DNA of 64,000 nt from Leptodactylus fallax. Taxonomy: Eukaryota; Chordata; Amphibia; Anura; Leptodactylidae. Shown in pieces: positions 18,411 through 29,006 of the stretch. The translations under genes and the position numbers were made by a program. The notes below the pieces were generated by a model, which had not been told where the DNA came from, ran no database searches, and saw only the letters and a list, made by a program, of their open reading frames with translations. How positions within the stretch are numbered: the first letter of the stretch is position 1; each line of letters starts with the position of its first letter. The stretch lies in assembly GCA_947044405.1 (NCBI GenBank), contig CAMRHE010001103.1, positions 157,111 to 221,110 on the forward strand, in the 5' to 3' direction.

Positions 18411-18624
18411 TAGTAGCATGATGGCATAATTTAGACAGTAAATGACAAGATTTTTGATGAGCATGTTTTGTGGGCACCAGATTATTATAATTTTAGATAA
18501 TATTATTTTGACACTACATGGAGGTATTATTTAGGCATTGTACGGCAATATGATTTTGGAATATTAACATAATATCAGTATAAACATTCAGTCTTACATA
18601 CAGTGCAATAAATAAGAGCAAATC
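18411..18624. other. 3' flank of the GLYAT-like gene
   Basis: AT-rich DNA between a Tc1 fragment and the last GLYAT-like exon. It should contain the 3' untranslated region of that - strand gene. No canonical - strand AATAAA was found in the first hundred bases past the stop, so the true poly(A) site is unknown. Confidence 0.35.
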
Positions 18625-19024
18625 CTAAGAAGGCTGGAAGTCCCAATGCAGCCATCTACCTACCGGAGAGTATCCAATCGCTATACAGGCTGACTGACTC
18701 CGTGTGTTGTCAGCCGCTATATGGCAGTATAGCGGGATACCCCTTGTAGTCATTATAGTGGCCAGTCTTAAAATGACATCACCGAGTATACCTTGCCCTC
18801 TGTAGGTGCCCTCAGTATACCCCGCGCGAATTTCTGCAGACTGTTCACTTATCGCCCATGAAATAGGTTGTTGTCCGGGCTCTTTTCTCGCACACATTGA
18901 AGGAAACATCCGAATACATTGCGCAATGTAATTTTTGCTGCGTTCGTTCCTGCCAAACCACCATTTGTCACTGACCAGGCCGGCTTCACCTGGATCTAAA
19001 GGACCGTAGTGTAAGTTAATACTC
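18625..19024 (-). CDS. GLYAT-like exon 5: C-terminal acyltransferase domain
   Basis: The acceptor on the - strand is TCTCCATTTTGCAG. The exon completes an Arg codon split in phase 2 and encodes residues 151-283, ending in TAG. It carries the acyl-CoA-binding loop YRGQG and the family ending HWDF. It is one unbroken frame. Confidence 0.88.
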
Positions 19025-22000
19025 CTGCAAAATGGAGACAAGATTTGGTGTGTGAGGCCAGAAGAGATGAGATACAAGAAAGAATTCGCCAAGTTGCCTC
19101 AATGGGATTCCTAGCACTAAATAATCTGGCAGCACCCACATTCTGCAACCTGTGGGTCATGTTTGGGCCTCGTCTCTGCCCAAACAATGTATTACCTGTG
19201 AATAGAGATGAGCGAATCGAAGCTGCAGAAGTGGAATTCGATCCGAATTTCAGGAAATCTTCGATTTGCCAACGATTCTGGATTTCCTCACGCGTCGATG
19301 CATCAAATCTTATTTTTTTTATAAAATGGCCGCTGCACATGTTAGGACAAGGGGGAAGGGACTCTGGGAACGCGGGATCACTCACAATGCCAAGCGTCCA
19401 GTTTATCAGCAGCCAGCCGGCTCTGTGATGTCATAGCCCTATAAAAACCCTCGGCCATTTTAGGTACAGTCATTTCACATCGCTCTTACTGTAGGGACAG
19501 ACACCAGCAGGAGCTAGGGAAAGACTTAGAAAAGAGATAGAAGTTCAGGGAAAGAGCCTTAGAATTGCAGGGAAAGGATAGGGAGGAATTGAAAGAAGAA
19601 TTTGAGGTGGTTGCAGGGTCATTAACAACAAGAATTGTAATACACATTGCAGCACTCTCTGCCGATATACTGCTGCTCATTACTCATTCCTGTGTCTTCA
19701 AGGTGGAACACAACAAGCCTTTTGCAGTGCAGTATGGCAAAAAACTGTGAATTATCATCCACTAATATCTGCACTTATCTGTAATTAACGCCTTTTTAAA
19801 GGCGTTTATTATAAGGGGCTTATTCACTGTTCTTCCAAAGAATAACATTACAGGCGTAAGGTGGCGAGGCATCAGGAGTCAGTTACAGAGGCCTGAACTC
19901 CCAGTGTCAAGTGGTGGTCATGTCTTAACCAGCAACCCAACGGTTGTAGACTGGTTGACTCGGTCATCCAATTCATCCCAAGTCACATCAGACACCCCCA
20001 GCCAAGAGTTGGTGGGTTCGTCACACACAAGCCTTAGTTGGCATGGCCCGGGAGCAGGCCCTGTGCCCTCACCTGTTCTCAACCTGCCTCTGTTCTTTTC
20101 TGTTCCCTCAGCTAGAGAAGTACTCTATGTTGTTGGCTCAGATCCACTGTACAGTGAGGAGGAGGTACTAGAGGACAGTCAGCAGCTACCGCTTAGTCAA
20201 GATCTGGAGGAGACATCCGCCGCTTCCTGCGGTAGGCGGGCAAGTAGTGATGATGAGAGTGGCGTGGGAGCTGGTGTTGAGGAGGATATCAGTGACATGC
20301 AGACAGTAGTGGGTGACGATGTAGCCGATCATAATTGGGAGCCGGGTGATGAAGGGGCTTCATCGTCATCAGGAGAAGAGGGTTGTGCCTTGCGCATGAG
20401 GCAGCGGGGGAGTCAGCAGGGTGGCAGCAGTGGGAGGTCGGGAGCTAAACGTGCCCAGGGTAGACCACCTGCTTCGCAGCAGACTTCCTGCCTGGAAAGC
20501 AGTGGTTCAGGGGTTCACGGAGGCAGTGGCTGTAGCAGTCAGTTACTGCGGAGTGTTGGGGGGTAAAATCACCTACTCGACGGTGTGGTAGTTTTTTTGT
20601 AGAGCCGCCGGCGGAGGTGAACATGGCCATATGTTCAATCTGTGGGCAGAAGGTGAAGCGTGGCCAGGGTGCCAATATTGGTACCACAGCCCTGCATCAA
20701 CATATGCAGCGTCACCATATAGTGGCCTGGGAGAGTCGTGGCTCCAATGTGGTGGTCCAGCCTGCTGCAGCACCCAGTGGCACGCACCCCATTTCAGGCA
20801 GTCAAAGCTCCACCACCTCAGCCGAAGGAAGCTGTGTGTCCTTTCCATCATCTGCTGGTCGTAATGCACATGCTCCTCCTCCTCCTCCTAGTCAGTCGTT
20901 GCGTCAGCAATCGATCACAGAATCTATATCAAAGAGACAACAGTATGCGTGCAATCATCCAACAGTGCAGAAGCTGAACGTACTCCTGTCTAAGTTGCTG
21001 GTGCTGCAGTCACTCCCTTTCCAATTGGTGGACTCTGCACCTTTCAGAGAACTGATGGCTTGCATCGAGCCGAGGTGGAGAGTCCCAAGCCGTCATTTCT
21101 TTGCCAAGAAGCAGTACCAGTCCTGCACAAATATGTAGAAGAGAAGGTGGGCCAGTCCTTGAGCCTGTCGGTGTCTGCCAAAGTGCACGGCAGCGCCGAC
21201 GTATGGAGCTGTAACTATAGTCAAGGACAATATATGTCATTTACGGCCCACTGGTTAATGTGGTGCCTGGCCAGACACACCGGCGACTTGGACAGGTGAC
21301 GCAGCTACCGCCTCCACGTTCTCACGCCGTTGGTCCTGCAACAATGTCCACCTCATCCTCCACTGTCTCCTCAACTTCCACTGCAGGGACAATTCACAGT
21401 GCTCCTCCAGCATACCACATGTGCAGGGCACAGTGGTGTCACGCTGTTCTACACCTGGGCGAATGAAGTCACACAGGGGAGGAACTGCTCTGTGTCCTCA
21501 ATCAAGAAATCGAATCCTGGCTTTCTCCAAGAGAACTTAAAATCGGAACAATGGTGACCGACAACCGGAAGAACATAGTGTCGGCGCTGCGTCAAGGAGG
21601 GCTGAGCCATGCGCCCTGTATGGCGCACGTGTTCAATCTGGTTGTCAAGCGATTCCTTACTAAGACATCCTAAAAATGTCAAGGAAACTGCACTTCAGCC
21701 ACTCATACACCGCCAAGCACACCCTCCTTGAGCTGTAGTGGCAGAACGGCCTCCCACAACATAGGCTGATATGCGATGTTTCCACCCGTTGGAATTCAAC
21801 CCTCCATATGTTTGATCGACTATATGAACAGAGAAAAGCATAAACGATTTCTTGATGATCCAAGCGGACAAAGGTACTCCCCTGTGTAACTTTAACGTTA
21901 GCCAGTGGTAACTAATGCCTGACACCTGCCGTTTGCTCGTTCCCTTTGAGGAGGCCACTTTGTTAGTCAGTCGCCAAGACTACGGGATGAGCAACGTCAT

Positions 22001-25000
22001 TCCACTGATTCACATCCTGGAAATGATGCTTTTCAATCTGGCTGATAAGGGTACTGGAGATGTGGCGTCTACATCTCACAGCCACATGAGCCCTGTGGGG
22101 GCTGAACTGGAGGAGGAGGATGAGGAGGACATTGGAGCACAAACAATGTGTAGCGAAATGGGTGGAGAGGAGGAGCAGGAGCAACCAAAACAGCCAGATG
22201 GAGATGAGGAGGATGAGGCAGATGACCCAGACAAACTGTGGCAGTATGCAGTGGAGATGGATGCAGGGAGTCCCTCGGAGTCACTTGCTCAAATGGCCCG
22301 ATGCATTCTGACTTCCTTGCGCAGTGGAAGAGTGAAGAAATCAGGCGATACCTTTTAGAGGCTAACTGAGTATATTTATAAGTAAGCTTTCAGGAGTGCT
22401 CGCTCCCTTCATCAGACATGGTGTGATACAAGAACTGAAAATTAACAGATTTTTATACACATGGTTTTCAAAGCATTTTAGAGTCCTTAAAAAAAATTGC
22501 AATCTAAGTAGAGAAGTTATTTACAACAGGTCAAAAAAAACAGTCTGGAAACTTGTGGTGCGTGACGGAGGGATCAGTAATTCTTGCTGTTATCTGTTTG
22601 CTATCAGGAGGTGATTTGTGTCCCTCACAGTTCATGCATAGTTTGATTTGAAGCTGGCATGAATATTGAGTTCAGTTCATGGTTCAAACATAGTGTGACA
22701 TAGTGTGACATCGGCTGTCCTTGCGCAGTGACAGCCGATTTGTCACCATTCGGCAGAGGGATGACTACTGGCTCTCCACCATATTAGACCCTCGCTACTG
22801 GTGAAAAATGGGGGCTTTTTTTAACACCCGCTGAGAGGGAGGAAAAACTGAACTACTATAGAGACATGTTATGTAGCAAGTTGGCCGCTGCCTATCTGTG
22901 CCATCGTCCATCCTCTCGCATGTCCAACCGGAGGGGCCCTGAGCGCTCAACTTGAACCGACATGGCAGCTGTGGGAGGGGGTGGGGTTGGCAGGAGCAGT
23001 ATCATCAGCATTACCATCAGCAGCAGCCTGAGCCTAGAGTCGCTGATGAGTAGCTTTCTTCAGCCGCATAGTGAAGAAGCTGCTCATCAGCAGCTAAACA
23101 CAGAGCAGAACTTGAACCAGCAGGTGGTGGCATACTTAGAGTGCACCCTGCTACCCGTCATCGAAGTTCTGCTGGACTACTGGGCAGCCAAACTGGATTT
23201 GTGGCCACAACTGGCCGAGTTAGCCCTGGAAAAGCTGTCCTGCCCCGCCAGTAGTGTGGCATCAGAGCGGGTGTTTAGTGGGGCGGGGGCCATAGTTACC
23301 CCAAGGAGAACTTGCCTGTCCACAACAAAATTTGAAGAGACTGACCTTTGTGAAAATGAATCAGGTGTGGATCAGCCAAGATTTCCAGCCACCAATGCCT
23401 GATGCAGCAGATTAAATGATTCATGCTGCCTCACCACACTCTGTCACTGGTTCACTGTATGGCCTCCTAAGGCTGTTGCTACCTACACTGTATGTCCTCC
23501 TCATGCCGCCTCCGCTGGGTCACTCTGTATACTCCTTATGCCACTGCCACTGGGTCACTGTATGGCCTTCTCATGCCATTTCACCTGGGTCACTCTGTGT
23601 TCTCCTCATGCTTCTTCTACAGGGTCACTGTATGTCCTCCTCATGCCACTTCCACTGGGTCACTCTGTATACTCCTCATGCCACTGCCACTGGGTCACTG
23701 TATGGCCTCTTCATGTCGCTGCCACTGGGTCATTGTATGGTCTCCTCATGCCACTTCCACTGGGTTACTCTGTGTCCTCCTCATGCTGCTGCCACTGGGT
23801 CACTGTATGGCCTCCTCATGCTGCTGCCACCTCCACATTATGTCGCCTTGCCACTCTGTAGACATCTATGTGGAATCGACAGACGACGGTGTAAAAGGAG
23901 TGTGCTCTTTTACGCTACAGTAGGATGTTGGGCCTCTGCATGCTTCTTTCTACCTGAAACTAACATTGTCCTGTAAGGCTGAGTTCACACTTGAGTTAGT
24001 TGGTCAGTTTTGGCCCTATAACTGGCCAAATAAGTGAAGTGTGCAGTGGTTCTAAGAGCGACGCCTGTCATGTGCGTGTCATACTGACTCACAGTATTGT
24101 TTGACTACCACAGTAGGCTCTCTATGTGTGTTACTGCAAGGCATACACCACTATACAGGCTCTCTGAAACCAGGAAATAGGTGTTTTTTAGCGATATTCG
24201 CCACAAATTAATTAGGATTGAAGCAAATTTTTTTGGAAATTCGAATCGAACTACAGAATCGAACTTTTGAGAAATTCGCTCATCTCTACCTGTGAACAAC
24301 AGTGGAGCGGCCTTTCCTGCCTAGGGTGAGTAACTTCCTTAAAGGGAATGTATTTTCCATATTTTATTCCATATGTTTTCCATTTTTTTTATTTTATTAA
24401 AATCAGATGAAATATATAATTTTTTAAAAATATTTGTAGAATTTTTTTTTATTCCGTACATGATTATGGGGGTGGCCATCTTGCCTGAGCTTCTCCTCTG
24501 CCCTGTTACCAGCATTTAGTGATATGCTTTACAGCACAGTCATGACCATAGGCAGCAGTAGTCTGGAGGAGACTCACTTTGGTCTATGGGAGAATTTTCT
24601 AAACATGTATCTTCTATTGTAATCCTGTCTGTAATTATTAGTGGCCAGGGTGAAAACTGCAGGATTTAGAACTTTTTTATGTAGATAGTGACATGGAAAA
24701 TTCTTTTAAATATCAAAAATTCTTAAAAAATATGTTTAGCATTCTGGTGAGATATTGCCTATAAGGCTCTATTCAGACAACTGATGCAAATTGGGTGTGA
24801 AAACCAGTTGTTTTCCATGGTTGATTTCCATGGATCCCTCGTAAACTTGAGTCTATAGAAAGATACGTGAAATTGGGCAAAAATAGGACATTTCCACACA
24901 CTCCGTTAAAAAGAAAATGGACATGTGAATACATACCTCCCACCCGTCCTGGATTCAGTAGGACAGTCCCAGATTCTGGGTCCTATCCCGCGGTCCCGTT

Positions 25001-27823
25001 CGGCAGGAGGTATGTCCCTCCAGAGGACACAGATGAGTTGAACACAATGATGAAGCAGAAGCAGACAGCTCCTGCCTCACCACTGTGGCCCCTGTGTGCT
25101 CTGGCGGTGGGAGCTGCAGGTGAGATGTGATGACATCACTCACATCACGCCTACAGCTCCCTGACGACTCCAGGAGAGAAGACTGCAGACAGAACAGCAG
25201 TGGAGGGGAGTATCAATGTTTTTATTATGTTTGTTTGTAACCAGGAGAAAGACATAAACTGTGGGGGCAAATGAAGGGGACATTAAACTGGGGGGTCAGA
25301 ATAGGGGGACATTAAACTGGGGGTCAGATGAGGGGGCATTAAACTGTAGGGACAGATGGAGGGGAACATTAAACTGGGGGAACAGAGGAGGTGGACAACA
25401 AACTGTGGGGGCAGATGGAGGGGGACAGTAAACTGTGGGGGTAGCTGAAGGGGGACATTAAACTGAGGGAGCACCAGGAGGATGACATTATAATGTGGAG
25501 GTGAGGGTAGGGGCATTATACTGTGTGGGGGCACAAGAGAAATGGATGGGAATGGGCAGAGTCAAAATAGAAGTGGGTGGGGCTTAATTTGCCACAGCGC
25601 ACAGTGAATAGCCTTATACAAAGGCATGGATTTTAATGCAGCTGTGTAATGGCCCTTAAAAAATGGCAGTCACATGGACAAAATTCATGTGTGAATAGAG
25701 TCTTAGAAACTTTGAGCAGCAGGTGAATGATCCAATAGGGGCGCTGTGGCTAGTTGGTAGCATTTTGGTGGGTACTGAAGATGTATAGTGACTAGAGAAA
25801 TCATGGGACACTCTGGCTAGTTTTTATGCAACACTCTGGCTAATACTTTTTTGAAGGGAATTTTAGTTCATGGGAAATACTATGGAGAACATATTTGGCC
25901 GCCATTGGCATGGGACAGAAAAGGAGCAATTTAGTGTTGCCTTGTTAAGGGGTACCATGTCATAGCAATGCATGAAAGAACTGTGCCCAGCACCCTTAGG
26001 GTGGCACCAGGGCTGGTTTTAGACAAAGCGGGGCCCTGGGCAAGTTTACAAGTGGGGCCCTAAATTCTAAGGTGGTGAAACTACTGCCAAAGCAGCTGCT
26101 ATGGAGCCTGTAACCATAGGGGGCCTGGTGGGACCCTTCTGCTTTTGTTTTTTAAATAGACCATTAACTGCTGGAGTTACTCCAGTAGGTAATGAGCCCT
26201 ATTTACTTACCGGTCCCCACTTCTGCCCATGTCCGCCCCTGCTTCCCCTTCAGCCCTCCAGGGCAGAACTGTTGATATCTCCCCCAGACTCCAAGTCTGT
26301 CCTTATCAACTATGCAGTCTTGTTTACAGAACATTCCACCCTCTTGTGCTTTCTGTATAGAATATAGTGCAAGTTATGTTTTAACCCTTACAGCGTCCCA
26401 TATCACGTCTCTGACACTGAACAACATCAGGACTTCGCTGACAGGGGTGTGATATGGAATGCACGAGCATGGAGATTGGTAAGTACGGCTGCAGTACTTG
26501 GTATTTGTTGGCCGAACCTTGCAAGATCCGTCTCACAAGGTTTGCCTGGCAGTTTCATTCAGACAAACTGCTGTTATTATACTCTGGGGTCTACGGTCTT
26601 TTCTAACCCCAGAGTATAATGTTCAGATGCCCGGGGAAGGTGAAAAAAATGGTCTCACTTACCTCTCCTGTGCGCCAACACGAAGTCCTGCTGCCTTCAG
26701 CCCTCTTTAATGATGTCACAAATGGCATGTGGGTCTGGCTGGCATCATTGATGCCGAAGTAACCCATGTCTGTGGTCATCGAAGACAATAGGAAGTAGCA
26801 CTGGAGCACAGGAGAAGTAAGTAAAACCGTTTGTTTTTTTTTAACTCCCCTGGGCCTCTGAACATTATACTCTGGGTTCTGAAGAGACCCCAGAGTATAA
26901 TAATAGTTCATGTGTCGTGATCCCCAAAAATTGTCGGGTTCTGCCAAACCCAAAATTTTTGTTATATTTGCACCAAATACTATAGGGGACATTATCCTGT
27001 GTGAAGGGGCTACTATGGGACATTATACTTTATGGAGGCGCCACTATAGGACATTTTACTGTGAGGAGGGACAACTATGGGACATTAAGCTGTGTGAAAG
27101 GGCCACCATGGGACATTATACCTTGTGAAGGGGCCACCATGGGACATTATACCTTGTGAAGGGGCCGCTATGGGACATTATACCATGTGAAGTGGCCACT
27201 ATGTCACATTATACTGTGTGGAGGGGCCGCCATGGGACATTATACCTTTCACGTCCTCTGGCACACTCGGTTTTATATACCGCAGGAAAACTGACGTTGA
27301 ATTCAGCACACTGTCAGCTTTGACGGTACGTGCCCGGGTGCTTGGAGATATCGGTGCCGTTAGTTTCAGCACTGATATCCTTTCACTGTCAGAAGTGCGG
27401 ACCTTACTGCTCAGCGTCATCGCACCAGCAGTAAGTACCCGGGCAGACATCAGGAAATCTGACAGTCAGCTTTCTGGCGGTATATAATACTGTGGGTGCC
27501 AGAGGACGTGAAATCTCCTCTTTCAGTTTTGAAATGGAGGACGCTATTCTCGTCAATGGGGTCCGCCGGTGTCTGTGTGTAACCTCTAAAACTGTGGTCC
27601 GGCTCCTCCAGAGGACCTGAACGACGGAGAGGCCGGAGCAGATGTAAACCTAGTCTCAGAGGTTTCAATTAATTTTAAAATTACAGTATTTGTCTAGCTT
27701 CATCATTTACATATATAGCAAATATCTTAGAAAACATAATGGTGATCATCCTGACAAATGTAATGCAAAACTGCAGTAAATACTGACAGCATAGCAAAGC
27801 AATACAGAACAAAGACAGAACAT

Positions 27824-27861
<38 letters not shown>

Positions 27862-28974
27862 GACATATGCACAAGACAGAATATATACACACATACAGAC
27901 ACACACCCACACATACATACACAGAACATGCACACACACACGCACACACACAAGACAGAACATGTGTACACACACACAGAAGACACACACACATACATAA
28001 GACAGAATATGTACACACCCACAACCATCCCAGATTCTGCGGGACAGTCCCGGATTGTGGGTCCTGTCCCGCCGTCCAGGTCGTCAAGAGGTATGTCCCG
28101 GATTCAACTCATCTGCATCCGGAGAGGACGCAGATGAGTTGAATACAATGGTGAAGCAGGAGCCCTCCATGGACAGCTCTTGCTTCACCACTGTTCCCCT
28201 CCCTTCCACTCACATCGCACCTGCAGCTCCCTGAACACTCCAGGAGAAGAGACAGCAGGGGAGCGAGGAGAGGTGAGTATCAGTGATTTTATTATGTTAA
28301 ACTTTGGGGGGACATTAGACTGGGGAGAGATAAAGGGGGTCATTAAACTGGTGGCAGATGTAGGAGGGCAATTAAACTGTGGGCAGATGAAGGGGGCATT
28401 AAGCTGGTGGCAGATGGAGGGGGCAATTAAACTGGGGCAGATGAAGGGGGACATTAAATTGGTGGAAGATGAAGGGGAACATTAAAATAGGGACAGATGG
28501 AGGGAGCACATTAAACTGGGGACAGATAGAGGAGTGGACATAAAACTGAGGGGGCAAATGGAGGGTGACATTAAACTGAGGGCAACTGGAGGAGGACATT
28601 AAACCGTGGGGGTAGCTGGAAGGGGACATGTCCGCCTCTAGTTGTCCCCATTTTAATGTCCTCCTCCAGCTACCTCCACGGTTTAATGTCCCCTTCCAGT
28701 TGCCCCAGTTTAATGTCCTTCTCTAGGTTTCCCCAGTTTAAACTGGGGTACGAGGAGTGGGACTTCATACTGTGGGGCAATTGAGGGGAACATTATAATG
28801 TGGGGGCATATAATGTTAGGGTGACTGTAGGAGCATTATACTGTGTGGGGGCACAAAGAAAAATGGGTGAGAAAGGGCGGAGTCAATGTAGAAGTGGGTG
28901 GAGCTAAATTTGCAGTGGCGCACATAGCCACACATTTTGTCCCTCTTTCTGTCCTTTGAAATTTGGGAGGTATG

Positions 28975-29006
<32 letters not shown>

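Larger units (their letters stand above)
19904..23404 (+). pseudogene. hAT transposase (BED type), broken by frameshifts and an insertion
   Basis: 19904-20566 is an open frame for a Ser/Gly/Glu-rich N-terminal part. A stop and shift follow, then 20617-21138 carries the BED finger (ICSICGQKVKRG with a later HQHMQRHH) and the conserved helix with HPTVQKLN. Further pieces: DNRKNIVSALRQ near 21560, NLVVKRFL near 21640, DDYWLSTILDPRYW near 22760-22800, and in frame 22962-23402 the dimerisation domain with CPASSVASERVFSGAG. At least four frame breaks or stops plus the nested insertion make it non-functional. hAT transposases insert with 8-bp duplications, matching this element. Confidence 0.87.
19203..24288 (+). 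mobile_element. hAT transposon with BED-finger transposase remnants
   Basis: 5086 bp with inverted tips TAGAGATGAGCGAAT and ATTCGCTCATCTCTA, and perfect 8-bp duplications CCTGTGAA at 19195-19202 and 24289-24296. It contains a long acidic N-terminal frame, a BED zinc finger, catalytic-region pieces and the hAT C-terminal dimerisation block, all on the + strand. It lies in the last intron of the GLYAT-like gene, opposite to that gene. A Penelope-like fragment (22327-22718) is nested inside and a minisatellite lies near its 3' end. Confidence 0.95.

Noticed and set aside
19045..19428. 127-residue + strand frame overlapping the GLYAT-like last exon border
   Set aside because: It is antisense to the GLYAT-like exon acceptor and runs across the hAT terminus and target duplication.
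23416..23976. Three overlapping frames of 107-186 residues with Cys/His/Trp repeats
   Set aside because: They translate a tandem DNA repeat in all three frames, so they are not coding.
27681..28142. Cys/Val-rich and His/Thr-rich frames
   Set aside because: They are translations of the CA/TG microsatellite.
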